DNA of 20,369 nt from Rhodanobacter sp. UBA5168 (GTDB lineage Bacteria; Pseudomonadota; Gammaproteobacteria; Xanthomonadales; Rhodanobacteraceae), in contig DHXA01000093.1 in the NCBI GenBank assembly GCA_002413455.1, positions 3,957 to 24,325 of the forward strand. Direction: 5' to 3'. Position 1 is the stretch's first letter. Each line of letters opens with the position of its first letter. Both the position numbers and the translations under genes were made by a program. Shown one piece after another: positions 7,173-15,731 of the stretch. A model generated the notes under the pieces. The model had not been told where the DNA came from. It saw nothing but the letters and a program-made list of their open reading frames with translations, and searched no databases.

Positions 7173-8110
7173 ATAGCGCAGGCTTGCGGCTGGTTTTCGC
7201 CGGCACCCCCGAATTTGCCGTGCCCTGCCTGGAGGCCTGCCGCACCAGCGGCGCCGAGATGGTGGCCGTCTACACCCAACCCGATCGCCCCGCCGGGCGC
7301 GGTCGCAAGCTCACGCCCAGCCCGGTCAAGCAGGCGGCGCTGACGGCCGGCATCGCGGTCGAGCAACCCGAATCGCTGAAATCCATCGAGGCTCAGCAAG
7401 TGCTCGCCGCATACCGGCCGGACTTGCTGGTGGTGGTCGCCTATGGCCTGATCCTGCCGCGCAAGGTGCTGGCCATCCCGCGGCTTGGCTGCTGGAACGT
7501 GCACGCCAGCCTGCTGCCGCGCTGGCGCGGCGCGGCACCGATCCAGCGGGCGATTCTCGCCGGCGACAGCGAAAGCGGCGTCGACCTGATGCAGATGGAA
7601 GCAGGCCTGGACACCGGTCCGGTACTGCTGCAGCGACGTACGCCGATTGCCCGTGAAGACACCGGCGGCTCGCTGCATGATCGCCTTGCCATGTTGGGCG
7701 CCGAGGTGCTGGCGGAAGGTTTGCGGCGCACGCTGACCGGCGAGGTGCTCACCGCCATGCCACAGCCGGAAGACGGCGTCACCTACGCGCACAAGCTGGA
7801 CAAGGCCGAAGCGAAGCTCGACTTCAGTCGCTCCGCATCGGAACTGGAGCGGCAAGTGCGGGCGTTCGATCCGTGGCCGGTGGCCGAAGGCGAGATTGCC
7901 GGCGAACCGCTGCGGATCTGGGCCGCGCACGCCATGGCAGTTGATCACAGCGCCTTACCCGGTAGCGTGCTGGCCGTCGGCCGCGATGGCATCGATCTGG
8001 CCTGCGGGCAGGGCGCACTGCGCGTCACCGCCTTGCAACGCGCTGGCGGCAAGCGCATCGGTGCGGTCGACTACCTCAACAGCCGCCCCGAATTGCGCCA
8101 GCTTCGATGA
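7169..8110 (+). CDS. fmt: Methionyl-tRNA formyltransferase
   Basis: The enzyme transfers a formyl group from 10-formyl-THF to initiator Met-tRNA, supplying the substrate that Def later deformylates. The protein has 313 residues. Visible are the N-terminal [14 protein letters not shown] (10-23), the formyl-transferase core [10 protein letters not shown] (88-97), [17 protein letters not shown] (108-124, with N110 and H112) and GLDTGP (146-151, D148). The C-terminal domain starts near residue 206. The TTG start at 7169 overlaps the TGA of def (TTGA), which suggests coupling; another TTG lies at 7184. Its own stop overlaps the rsmB start. Confidence 0.96.
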   Translation: MNSAGLRLVFAGTPEFAVPCLEACRTSGAEMVAVYTQPDRPAGRGRKLTPSPVKQAALTAGIAVEQPESLKSIEAQQVLAAYRPDLLVVVAYGLILPRKVLAIPRLGCWNVHASLLPRWRGAAPIQRAILAGDSESGVDLMQMEAGLDTGPVLLQRRTPIAREDTGGSLHDRLAMLGAEVLAEGLRRTLTGEVLTAMPQPEDGVTYAHKLDKAEAKLDFSRSASELERQVRAFDPWPVAEGEIAGEPLRIWAAHAMAVDHSALPGSVLAVGRDGIDLACGQGALRVTALQRAGGKRIGAVDYLNSRPELRQLR

Positions 8111-9438
8111 AGGCCGCGCCGACAAAATCCGGCCCGATGAAAGCCGATACCCGCGCCATCGCCGCCAAGGGGCTCGCCGAGGTCGCGCTGCGGGGCGCCT
8201 CATTACGCGATGTGATGGAGCGGTACGCGCCACGCCTGTCCGACCCGCGCGACCGTGCCCTGCTGATGGCCCTGCTCAGCGAAGGTGCGCGCTGGTGGCT
8301 TCGTTTCGATGCCGCCATCGACGGCTTGCTGGAGAAATCCCTGCGGCACAAGGATCCGGCCATCCACGCCTTGCTGGTGATCGGGCTGGTGCAGCTGGAA
8401 ATACTCGAGTTGCAGGACTACGCCGCCGTGGCCGCCACGGTCGAGGCGGTACGTGCATTGCAGCGCCCGCAGCTGGCCGGGCTGGTCAATGCGGTGCTGC
8501 GGCGCTGGCAGCGCGAGCGTGAAACCCTGATCGCCAAACTCGATGCCGAGCCGCAAACCCGCCACGCGCATCCGGCGTGGCTGGCCGCCTCGTTGCAGCG
8601 CGACTGGCCGGCGCAGGCCGAGGCGGTGATGAGCGCCGACAACCACGAGCCGCCATTGATGCTGCGCGTCAATCGCCAGCGCAGCGAACGTGAGGTATTG
8701 GTCGAACAACTGCAGGCGGCCGGCTATGCGGCGACGGCGCATCCGTGGCTTAGCGACGCGCTGATGCTGCCGCACAGCGTCGACGTCACCCGCATGCCCG
8801 GTTTCGAGGACGGCTTGTTCGCCGTGCAGGATGGCGCCGCCCAAGTCGCCGCCGATCTGGCCGATCTCCACGATGGCCTGCGCGTGCTCGATGCCTGCGC
8901 CGCGCCCGGCGGCAAGGCCTGTCACCTGCTTGAGCGCGCCGAGATCGATCTGACCGCACTCGAGGTGGATGCCCCCCGCGCCGAACGTATCCGGCAGAAC
9001 CTGATGCGGCTGCGGCTGAACGCAAAAATCGTGATCGGTGACGCCAGCGCGCCGAAGGGCTGGTGGAACGGCCTAGCGTTCGACCGCATCCTGATCGACG
9101 CACCCTGTTCGGCCACCGGTGTGCTGCGGCGGCGACCGGATGTGCGCTTGCACCGGCGCGAAAGCGACATCGCCGCCATGCACGAGCAGCAGCGCCGCAT
9201 CCTCTTCGCACTGTGGCCCCTGCTGGCGCCGGGCGGGCGACTGATCTACATCACCTGCTCCGTGTTGCGTGCGGAGAACGAGACCATCGTTGGCGAGCTG
9301 CTTGCGGCGCAGGCCGACGCGCGCGCCGTGACCTTCGCGCTGCCCGCCGGACAGGCTGCCGCCATCGGCTGGCAGATACTGCCCGGCGATGGAGACCTCG
9401 ACGGCATGTATTACGCCGTGGTGCAAAAGTCATCCTGA
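8107..9438 (+). CDS. rsmB: 16S rRNA m5C967 methyltransferase RsmB (Sun/Fmu)
   Basis: RsmB methylates C967 of 16S rRNA using S-adenosylmethionine. The protein has 443 residues. An N-terminal NusB-like RNA-binding domain (about 14-140, with [15 protein letters not shown] and LVNAVLRRW) precedes a Rossmann methyltransferase domain. SAM-binding motif I is [11 protein letters not shown] (260-270). Motif IV is [15 protein letters not shown] (331-345, with C334), and motif VI is YITCS (381-385, with C384); these are the two cysteines of RNA m5C enzymes. The ATG at 8107 overlaps the fmt stop as ATGA, and a second ATG at 8137 would remove 10 residues. The last gene of the operon; no U-rich terminator follows it. 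Confidence 0.96.
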   Translation: MKAAPTKSGPMKADTRAIAAKGLAEVALRGASLRDVMERYAPRLSDPRDRALLMALLSEGARWWLRFDAAIDGLLEKSLRHKDPAIHALLVIGLVQLEILELQDYAAVAATVEAVRALQRPQLAGLVNAVLRRWQRERETLIAKLDAEPQTRHAHPAWLAASLQRDWPAQAEAVMSADNHEPPLMLRVNRQRSEREVLVEQLQAAGYAATAHPWLSDALMLPHSVDVTRMPGFEDGLFAVQDGAAQVAADLADLHDGLRVLDACAAPGGKACHLLERAEIDLTALEVDAPRAERIRQNLMRLRLNAKIVIGDASAPKGWWNGLAFDRILIDAPCSATGVLRRRPDVRLHRRESDIAAMHEQQRRILFALWPLLAPGGRLIYITCSVLRAENETIVGELLAAQADARAVTFALPAGQAAAIGWQILPGDGDLDGMYYAVVQKSS

Positions 9439-9504
9439 GCGGCTCGTCCGACGTGGATCGAATCCGCGGCGCCCCAAGCGCCAATCACTCTTGTAGGTCG
9501 GGCT

Positions 9505-11268
9505 ATGCTTGATCTCATCGACCCCGCTGACGGAAGTCCCCTGACCGTGAAGCCCTGCGCACCACTTTCCCACGCGCGACCGTTGTGGCTGCGCAGCGCC
9601 CGCACGGAATTGCTCCTGTTTGGCGTCTTTGCCTTATTGCTGCTCGGGCTCGGCATCGGCCTGCGCGATCCGTGGCCGTCCGATGAACCTCGCTTCGCGC
9701 TGGTCGCGCGATGGATGGTTGAGCACGGCCAGTGGCTGTTCCCGCACCGCGGCCACGAGTTGTACCCGGACAAGCCGCCGGTGTTCATGTGGCTGCAGGC
9801 CCTGGCTTACCTGGTCACCGGCAGCTGGCGGGTAGCGTTTTTGTTGCCGTCGCTGGCCGCGGCGCTGACCGCGCTGGCGCTGGTCTACGATCTGGCGCGC
9901 CGGTTGTGGAACCACCGCAGCGCGCTGCTGGCCGCGGCCACGCTGCTGTTGACCATCCATTTCACCTATCAGATGCGCAACGCGCAGATCGATCCGCTGC
10001 TGCTGGGCTGGATCACGCTGGCCAATTACGGCCTGCTGCGCCATCTGCTGTTGGGCCCCTCGTGGCGCTGGTTCGCCGCGGGCTGCTTCTTTGCCGGCGT
10101 CGGCGTGGCGACCAAGGGCGTTGGTGTGCTGGCGCTGCTGATGCTGATTCCCTATCTGATCGCACGCCGCGGCCATTGGCGCCCACTGGCCCTGCCAGGC
10201 GGCGGCTGGCGCTGGGCCGGCGGACTGGCTGCGTTCCTGTTGCCGATCCTGGGTTGGCTGGTGCCGATGCTGTTGACTGCCCGTGCCGATGGCGATCCGC
10301 AGCATGCCGAATATGTGCAGAACATCCTGTTCGGCCAGACTGTGCACCGCTACGCGACACCGACCGGCCATATCCATTCGCCGTTCTATTTCCTCGGCAT
10401 CATCGTGATCGACTGGTTGCCGTTGTCGCTGCTGCTGCCGTGGGTCCTGCCGGCGTGGTGGCGCCGACTGAAAAGGCACGACGCGCGGCTCCTGCTGCCA
10501 CTGGGCTGGATCGTGCTGGTGTTGCTGTTCTTTTCGTTCAGCCCGGGCAAGCGCGACGTCTACATTCTGCCGGCATTGCCGATGGCCGCGCTGGCGCTGG
10601 CGCCGCTGCTGCCCGGCCTGTTGCGCCGGCGCGGCGTGCGCATCGCGGTGTTCGCATTGACCTCGCTGCTGGCTGGCACGCTGACTGTCGCCGCCGCACT
10701 GGCGCTCCATCGCCATCCCGTCTGGGCCAGCCGGATCGAGCAGAGCCTGGACCCGCAGATCTGGTGGCTGCTGTTGAGCATCGGCGTGGTCGGCCTCATC
10801 GTCGTCGCGTTCACCCGGGTGCGTCACGCACCGCTGGGCTGGCTGCTGTTCGCCAGCGTGCTGTGGGGTTTGTATGGCCTGTGGGGTTACCCGATGCTCA
10901 ACGGTGATCGCTCGGCGCGCGACGTGATGGTGCGGGCACGCACCATCGCCGGGCCGGACGCGACACTCGGCCTGCTCGCCTGGAAGGAGCAGAACCTGTT
11001 GATGGCACAGGGGCCGATCACCGAGTTCGGCTTCCTCAAACCCTGGCCGCAGCAATATGCCGATGCCGTCGCCTGGCAGCGGCAGGCACCTGCGCAGCGT
11101 TGGATCTTCAGCCTCGACGAAGCCATGGGCCGCTGCGTGAACCGCCATCACGCCACCTATGTCGGCCACGCCAACCGCCGGGAGTGGTGGCTATTCAAGG
11201 CCGACGCCGTGGTGGCCGGCTGCGTTCCCAGCGGCAACGTGGACGAAACTGCCGACGACGCACCGTAG
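9505..11268 (+). CDS. GT39 / ArnT-like membrane glycosyltransferase
   Basis: The 587-residue polytopic protein resembles ArnT and related enzymes, which transfer a sugar from undecaprenyl phosphate to lipid A or core on the periplasmic face. A short cytoplasmic N-terminus leads to a first membrane segment (about 36-54). The first periplasmic loop has RDPWPSDEPRFALVARWM (54-71), with the acidic pair D60-E61 typical of GT-C/PMT enzymes, then YPDKPP (87-92). TKGVGVLALL (203-212) and SFSPGKRDVYILPALP (344-359) match further ArnT landmarks. About 11-12 membrane segments end near residue 480, before a roughly 110-residue soluble C-terminal part with EWWLF. The ATG at 9505 has only a weak GTAGG upstream. 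The gap to rsmB is 66 bases. The donor sugar (Ara4N, GalA or a hexose) cannot be decided, so arnT is not assigned as a symbol. Confidence 0.87.
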   Translation: MLDLIDPADGSPLTVKPCAPLSHARPLWLRSARTELLLFGVFALLLLGLGIGLRDPWPSDEPRFALVARWMVEHGQWLFPHRGHELYPDKPPVFMWLQALAYLVTGSWRVAFLLPSLAAALTALALVYDLARRLWNHRSALLAAATLLLTIHFTYQMRNAQIDPLLLGWITLANYGLLRHLLLGPSWRWFAAGCFFAGVGVATKGVGVLALLMLIPYLIARRGHWRPLALPGGGWRWAGGLAAFLLPILGWLVPMLLTARADGDPQHAEYVQNILFGQTVHRYATPTGHIHSPFYFLGIIVIDWLPLSLLLPWVLPAWWRRLKRHDARLLLPLGWIVLVLLFFSFSPGKRDVYILPALPMAALALAPLLPGLLRRRGVRIAVFALTSLLAGTLTVAAALALHRHPVWASRIEQSLDPQIWWLLLSIGVVGLIVVAFTRVRHAPLGWLLFASVLWGLYGLWGYPMLNGDRSARDVMVRARTIAGPDATLGLLAWKEQNLLMAQGPITEFGFLKPWPQQYADAVAWQRQAPAQRWIFSLDEAMGRCVNRHHATYVGHANRREWWLFKADAVVAGCVPSGNVDETADDAP

Positions 11269-11396
11269 TCCGCGCCGCAAAACGCCAAAGGCTGCGCTGA
11301 CCTCGCCGGGTACACGAAATGAACGTCCGCATTACAATGCGCCGCACGCAAGCCATGTCGACCATGATGGCCCGGTAGCATTCAAGAAGGGATTCC
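11269..11396 (+). promoter_or_regulatory. 128-base gap with a -10-like box before the O-antigen ligase gene
   Basis: TACAAT at 11333-11338 is a good -10 match, but no -35 is recognisable 16-18 bases upstream. The following gene has AAGGG a few bases before its ATG. A separate promoter here is plausible but unproven; nothing else was found in the gap. Confidence 0.25.
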
Positions 11397-12665
11397 ATGC
11401 TGGTTCGACAGGTACACGACGTGCGCGCACATCCGGTTTCATGGCAGGTCTGGGCTATCTCGCTGCTGTTGGCGATCATGCCGCTGTGTTTTGCGGTGTC
11501 CTCCCGGCTCAAGAGCGTGCCGATGGTGGCGCTGTTCGTGATTGGCATCGTGGCACTGGCCACCCGGGCGGAATCCAGGCTCAGCTATCGCCTGGCTTGG
11601 TCGGTGGCAGCGGCATGCGTGCTGCGGCTGGTGTACGACCTCGGCAACTTCCTGGGTCACCGGCTGGATGTCTCCACGCTCGACCTGCCCGCGCAGACCC
11701 TGCTGTTTCTGGCGATCGCCGCGGTATCCAGCCTGCCGCTGAAGCATCGCGCCATCGCGACCGGGTTCAGCCTGACCACCATCGCGCTTGGCGCAACCAG
11801 CCTGTTCCAGCGTTACGTGCAGGGTTTCGATCGACCCTACGGGCTCAACGGCGGTGACTGGGCCGCGGTCGAATTCGCGATGTATCTGCTGGTTCTGGTG
11901 TTGCTGTCGATGCTGCAGGCGCTGCGCACGGGCACCGCCCGCAGCGACCGGTGGCTGCACGTCGCGGCGGTGGTGGTCGGTCTGTATGGTGCGGTGCTGA
12001 CCCAGAGTCGCGGGCCGCTGCTGGCATTCGCCCCGGTCTACCTTGGGCTGATGCTGTGGTACGCCGCGCGCTCCCGCCAGTGGCGCCGCATGCTCATGCT
12101 GTTCGCCATCACCGTCGTCGGCATGCTGGTGATCACCACCACCCTGCACCGTGAGATGGTCAATCGACTGACCGATGTCTCCCACGAGATCGCCACCTAC
12201 GGCCCGAACGACGCAACCGGCGCCGTGCGTGAGCGACTGGAAATGTGGCACACGGCATGGGATGCCTTTGTCGAGCATCCGCTGGCCGGCATCGGTCTGG
12301 ATCAGTTCGGCGTCTATGCGCGCGCCCAGGTCGCCGCCGGCCGGGCCAGTCCGGCGATCGCCAGCTACGTGCATCCGCACAGCGAATACCTCGAGTCACT
12401 GGCTGCCGGCGGCCTGCCGGCATTGCTCGTGCTATTGCTGTTCTTCGCCGCACCGACGTACTTTTTTGCACGTCACCTCAATCACGCGAGCGAACCGGTG
12501 GCCGCGGCGGCGATCGCCGGTTTGATGGTGATCGGCATGTATGGTCTATGCGCGTTCAGCGACAATGTGTTTTATCGAGCCATGCCACAATCGCTCTATC
12601 TCTTTCTCGTGCTTGGCCTGGCCGTGAGTATCGGTCGTCAGCTGCACAACGCTTCAACTCGCTGA
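11397..12665 (+). CDS. O-antigen ligase family (WaaL/Wzy-like) membrane protein
   Basis: This 422-residue protein has about 10-11 hydrophobic segments and belongs to the WaaL/Wzy O-antigen ligase and polymerase superfamily, which moves lipid-linked glycans onto an acceptor on the periplasmic face of the inner membrane. TQSRGPLLAF (202-211) carries the conserved SRGP with R205. A large periplasmic loop (about 251-335) has the family signature HPLAGIGLDQFG (294-305) and HPHSEYLESLAAGGLPAL (326-343), with conserved His residues. AAGGG lies just before the ATG. The next gene begins 12 bases after the stop. Ligase, polymerase or single-sugar transfer cannot be separated from sequence; the setting among core-type transferases favours ligase or core decoration. 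Confidence 0.85.
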   Translation: MLVRQVHDVRAHPVSWQVWAISLLLAIMPLCFAVSSRLKSVPMVALFVIGIVALATRAESRLSYRLAWSVAAACVLRLVYDLGNFLGHRLDVSTLDLPAQTLLFLAIAAVSSLPLKHRAIATGFSLTTIALGATSLFQRYVQGFDRPYGLNGGDWAAVEFAMYLLVLVLLSMLQALRTGTARSDRWLHVAAVVVGLYGAVLTQSRGPLLAFAPVYLGLMLWYAARSRQWRRMLMLFAITVVGMLVITTTLHREMVNRLTDVSHEIATYGPNDATGAVRERLEMWHTAWDAFVEHPLAGIGLDQFGVYARAQVAAGRASPAIASYVHPHSEYLESLAAGGLPALLVLLLFFAAPTYFFARHLNHASEPVAAAAIAGLMVIGMYGLCAFSDNVFYRAMPQSLYLFLVLGLAVSIGRQLHNASTR

Positions 12666-12677
12666 CGTCGATCTGCC

Positions 12678-13679
12678 ATGGCTCGCATCAACCTCCTAGC
12701 GTGGGACAACCAACGCGGACTCACCCACGACATCCGGCTGCTGTCCGATGCGCTCATCACGCTTGGCCACGACGTGCATGTGACCCGGCTCGGCTCGCAT
12801 CGGCAGGACGGCCGCTGGAAAGGCCGCCTGCTGCGGGTGCGCATGTGGTGGCAATGGCTGCGCAGCGGCGGCCGTCAGGCGAAACTGTACGACGCGAACA
12901 TTGCGCTGGAACACGTGCGCCCCGCCTGGTTCGGACTGGCCCGGCTGAATCTGCTGGTGCCGAATCCGGAATGGCTGTCGCCGCGCAGCCAACGCTATTT
13001 GCAGCGCTTCGACGCGATTCTGTGCAAGACGCAGTACGCCGGCGAGGTGTTCAGGGCACGCGGCTGCCGTGCGCTGTATATCGGCTTTCGCGGCACCGAT
13101 TGTCTCGATCAGGACGTCCCGCGCCAGCCGACCTTCCTGCACTTGGCCGGCGCCAGCAAGATGAAGGGAACGCAACGGCTGCTTGCGCTGTGGCAACGCC
13201 ATCCGGAGTGGCCAAAGCTGGTGGTGCTGCAGTCGCCCTGTACGGCGACCCCGCTGGCCGAACCGGTCCCCGCCAACATCGAGCACCGGGTGGGTTATCT
13301 GAACGATATCCGCGAAATCCGGCGGCTGCAGAATTCGCACGTGTTCCATTTGTGCCTGTCCGAAACCGAAGGCTGGGGCCATTACCTGGCTGAGGGAATG
13401 AGCTGCAAGGCGGTGGTGGTCACCTGCGATGCGCCACCGATGAATGAGCTGGTCAACCCTTCGCGCGGCGTGCTGGTCACAGCCAGCGAGGCCGGCCCAT
13501 TCAATCTGGTTGCTCGATATCGCTTCGACGCCGCCGCACTCGAAGCCACCATCGAACGCCTGATGACGATGCCCGAGAACGAACGCACCCTGCTCGGTGA
13601 ACAGGCGCGGGCATGGTCTGCGTCCAACGAGGCGGCTTTCGCCGGCCGGCTGGACGCGGCCTTGCGTCAGTTGCTGTAA
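12678..13679 (+). CDS. GT-B fold glycosyltransferase (GT4-like)
   Basis: The 333-residue soluble protein has the layout of a retaining GT-B glycosyltransferase acting at the cytoplasmic side. The C-terminal donor domain starts near PTFLHLAGASKMKGTQRLL (151-169) and contains the E-x7-E signature in SETEGWGHYLAEGMSCKAVV (228-247), with E231 and E239, then APPMNELV (252-259). The N-terminal acceptor domain is less typical: it lacks the usual glycine-rich loop and has a basic, tryptophan-rich stretch (40-61). The ATG lies 12 bases after the upstream stop without a clear Shine-Dalgarno, so translation is probably coupled. Its last 13 bases overlap the end of the convergent gene. Substrate unknown. 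Confidence 0.8.
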   Translation: MARINLLAWDNQRGLTHDIRLLSDALITLGHDVHVTRLGSHRQDGRWKGRLLRVRMWWQWLRSGGRQAKLYDANIALEHVRPAWFGLARLNLLVPNPEWLSPRSQRYLQRFDAILCKTQYAGEVFRARGCRALYIGFRGTDCLDQDVPRQPTFLHLAGASKMKGTQRLLALWQRHPEWPKLVVLQSPCTATPLAEPVPANIEHRVGYLNDIREIRRLQNSHVFHLCLSETEGWGHYLAEGMSCKAVVVTCDAPPMNELVNPSRGVLVTASEAGPFNLVARYRFDAAALEATIERLMTMPENERTLLGEQARAWSASNEAAFAGRLDAALRQLL

Positions 13680-14554
13680 GGCGGGCGCGGCCCTCGCGCA
13701 GTGAGGCGCAGGTCGGCCGGGGCCATCGCGAACTCGGACAGATGCTGGTCGAGGCCAAGCTCACAGCGGACCAGCTGGCGTGCGCGCGTATCGTCGACGA
13801 TCCGATCGTTCGGATTGTCGACGACGTGCTTGCGGGTGCGATGGTAGAGATGCGTCGCCAGCGCACTGAAGCGCAGGTCACGCCGCAGCAGGCCCGCATG
13901 GAAGGCGCGCGCCGCCAGTTCGGTATCCTCGCGGCCCCAGCCGGTCATTGCCTCATTGAAGCCATTGATGCGCAGCAGGTCGTCGCGCCAGAAGGCCATG
14001 TTGCAACTCTTGATGCCACGGCGGCGGACGTGAGGTCTGGCGTAGAGATTCGCCAGCCACGGCATTCGCAGCGTATGCCGGCGGCGCTCGATGCCGTGGC
14101 TGAAAAAACCCGGCGCGAACGCCGCCTGCTCCAGCATGCGCCGGCTCAATGCCGCATCGGTCAGCACGCGTGAACCCTGCACGAAACAGCCGCGACGCGC
14201 GAAGGCGCGATGGTCCGCGATGAAATGCCGCTCGGCCACCATGTCGCCGTCAAGCAGGATGACGTAATCGCCTTGCGCGGCCGCAATCGCGCGGTTGCGC
14301 GCCCGGCTCATGCGCGCACCATCGTCCGGCTGCCATAGATGCACCAGACGCAGCGGATAGTCGGGCGCGACGCGTTCGAGCAGTTCGCGTGTGGACGCCC
14401 CGGAACCATCATCGGTAACGATCACCTCGTGTGGCAACTCGCTCTGAACGGCCAGCGCGGCGAGCACGCGTTCCAGCGCCTCGGGCCAGTTGTAGGTGAT
14501 CACGGCAACGCTGATGCGCATCGCCAATGCCGGGTCACGCACGCCGGAACTCAT
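13667..14554 (-). CDS. GT2 glycosyltransferase with GT7C-like C-terminal segment
   Basis: A GT-A glycosyltransferase of 295 residues. The nucleotide-sugar site shows VAVITYNWPEALERVL (16-31), VTDDGS (46-51) and the metal-binding DGD (102-104). The C-terminal GWGREDTELAARAFHAG (205-221) is the segment shared with galactosyltransferase/chondroitin-polymerase-type enzymes (Glyco_transf_7C). I prefer the ATG at 14554, which overlaps the stop of the upstream GT2 gene as ATGA and suggests coupling. MRISVAV at 14521 is an alternative with 11 fewer residues. The open frame upstream of 14554 runs through the neighbouring gene in another frame and is not coding. It converges on the GT-B gene with a 13-base overlap of their 3' ends. 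Confidence 0.85.
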   Translation of the reverse strand: MSSGVRDPALAMRISVAVITYNWPEALERVLAALAVQSELPHEVIVTDDGSGASTRELLERVAPDYPLRLVHLWQPDDGARMSRARNRAIAAAQGDYVILLDGDMVAERHFIADHRAFARRGCFVQGSRVLTDAALSRRMLEQAAFAPGFFSHGIERRRHTLRMPWLANLYARPHVRRRGIKSCNMAFWRDDLLRINGFNEAMTGWGREDTELAARAFHAGLLRRDLRFSALATHLYHRTRKHVVDNPNDRIVDDTRARQLVRCELGLDQHLSEFAMAPADLRLTARGPRPPYSN

Positions 14555-15564
14555 CCACGCAGTTTCCAGCCGCGGCGGAAAATGGTCAGCGCGCGCTCCC
14601 AGTTCCGCCATGGCGACACTTTCCGCATCATCACCAGTCGCACGTAACGCTTGGTTTCCCTCCATGGCGGACGCGGTTTGGTCATGAATTCCAGTTTGCT
14701 GAATTCGATGCATTCGGGCCCCAGTCCGATCCGCTGGGCGTAATGCCGGATCAACGCGCTGGACATCATCTTGTTGGTGTACTCGATCCTCGCCGACTGG
14801 TTCGACCACCAGCCGTTCTTGCCGTGGATGCGGTAGCCGACGCAGCCGGTCGGCAGATAGTACTTGTGCGCTCCGAGCACGCTGCAGCCGAACACCAGGC
14901 AATTGTCGGCTGACAGCCTCCAGATACGCTGGAACGACTCGGGTAGGTCCAGCGCCTGTTGCGCCCACGACGCCCGCATCGACAACGCGGAGGTGGGCGC
15001 GCCATACCACTGGGTCAGGACGTAGGTACTGATCGCGGTGTAGCCGAGATCGACCGCGCTTCGATGAAACCGCATCACCCGTTCCTGCTGGTCAAACAAT
15101 TGCAGATCGGAAAACACGAAATCGATGTCCGTCCGCGCGTCGTACAGCGCACCGAGCTGTGCCAGGTATTCCGGCTCCCAGCGGTCATCGGAATCGAGAA
15201 AACAGATGACCTCCGCATACGCCGCGTTCACCCCTCGCTGGAACGCGCTGAGCTGACCCCCATTGGCTCCGCTGATCAACGTAACCCGCTCGTCCGTGCC
15301 GTAACGTTCGCGCAGCAACCTGTCCGAACCATCGGTGGATCCGTCGTCGACCACGATAACCTGTGCCGGCCGGCGACTCTGCGCCAGCGCGCTCTCCACC
15401 GCCTCGACCACGAAATCCCGATAGTTGTAGCTGGTGATGACGACCGCAAAGGTGGTGGCGCGCGCATTGTTTGCCAGCTTTTCGCTGACTGTGGTGCGGC
15501 GCATGGTTGTCAGCGCCGGCCGTTCGAGGACAGCCTCGCTGCCCATGCTGTTGCCTATTCGCAC
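14551..15564 (-). CDS. GT2 family glycosyltransferase
   Basis: A 337-residue GT-A enzyme. AVVITSYNYRDFVVEAVESA (40-59), VVDDGSTDGSDRLL (71-84), NGGQLSAFQRGV (101-112) and FLDSDDRW (122-129, with the DxD-type D124-D127) are standard GT2 blocks. The remaining 200 residues are variable and end in a strongly basic tail (RRGWKLRG). I chose GTG at 15564 because GGAG (15571-15574) lies 6 bases upstream; TTG at 15570 is too close to that site and ATG at 15546 has none. By eye its base composition is somewhat less GC-rich than the neighbours, a weak hint of separate origin. It is translationally coupled to the GT2/GT7C gene, forming a two-gene unit inverted against the rest of the locus. Confidence 0.86.
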   Translation of the reverse strand: MRIGNSMGSEAVLERPALTTMRRTTVSEKLANNARATTFAVVITSYNYRDFVVEAVESALAQSRRPAQVIVVDDGSTDGSDRLLRERYGTDERVTLISGANGGQLSAFQRGVNAAYAEVICFLDSDDRWEPEYLAQLGALYDARTDIDFVFSDLQLFDQQERVMRFHRSAVDLGYTAISTYVLTQWYGAPTSALSMRASWAQQALDLPESFQRIWRLSADNCLVFGCSVLGAHKYYLPTGCVGYRIHGKNGWWSNQSARIEYTNKMMSSALIRHYAQRIGLGPECIEFSKLEFMTKPRPPWRETKRYVRLVMMRKVSPWRNWERALTIFRRGWKLRG

Positions 15565-15650
15565 GATCAACTCCCCCGACCTTTTGTCGGATGCCAGCAG
15601 TACTTGCCATCAGGATTGTTGGGAGCTCCGCTGGCGAGAGCCCTGCATGC

Positions 15651-15656
15651 ATCATA
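15651..15656 (-). promoter_or_regulatory. Candidate -10 box for the inverted GT2 pair
   Basis: TATGAT on the minus strand matches the -10 consensus in five of six positions, about 87 bases before the GTG start. The matching -35 position is poor. A small hairpin (15576-15590, CCGAC/GTCGG) ends at the ribosome binding site and might influence translation. Confidence 0.3.
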
Positions 15657-15719
15657 CCCACGCTGCGAAACCGCGGCGACCTCGGCAGCGCGCGACCGCG
15701 GACGTGGGGAGGCTTCGGC

Positions 15720-15725
15720 TAGAAT
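15720..15725 (+). promoter_or_regulatory. TAGAAT -10 box abutting a start codon (possible leaderless mRNA)
   Basis: GCTAGAAT ends 6 bases before the ATG at 15732, so a transcript starting at the usual distance would begin at or next to the start codon. No Shine-Dalgarno is present between them. The same GCTAGAAT sequence occurs at 17781-17788. Confidence 0.4.
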
Positions 15726-15731
15726 CCGCCC

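Noticed and set aside
9470..9486. A GGCGC/GCGCC hairpin after rsmB as a terminator
   Set aside because: The stem is only 5 base pairs and is followed by AATCACTC with no T-run.
9634..11169. A 511-codon minus-strand open frame opposite the first GT39 gene, and a similar 313-codon one at 11439-12380 opposite the ligase-family gene
   Set aside because: Same Q/H/R-rich shadow composition opposite polytopic membrane proteins; no start context or domain.
14555..15010. A 152-residue N-terminal extension of the GT2/GT7C gene
   Set aside because: The extension overlaps the upstream GT2 gene in a different frame and carries no GT2 features; the GT-A fold begins at MRISVAV shortly after the ATGA junction.
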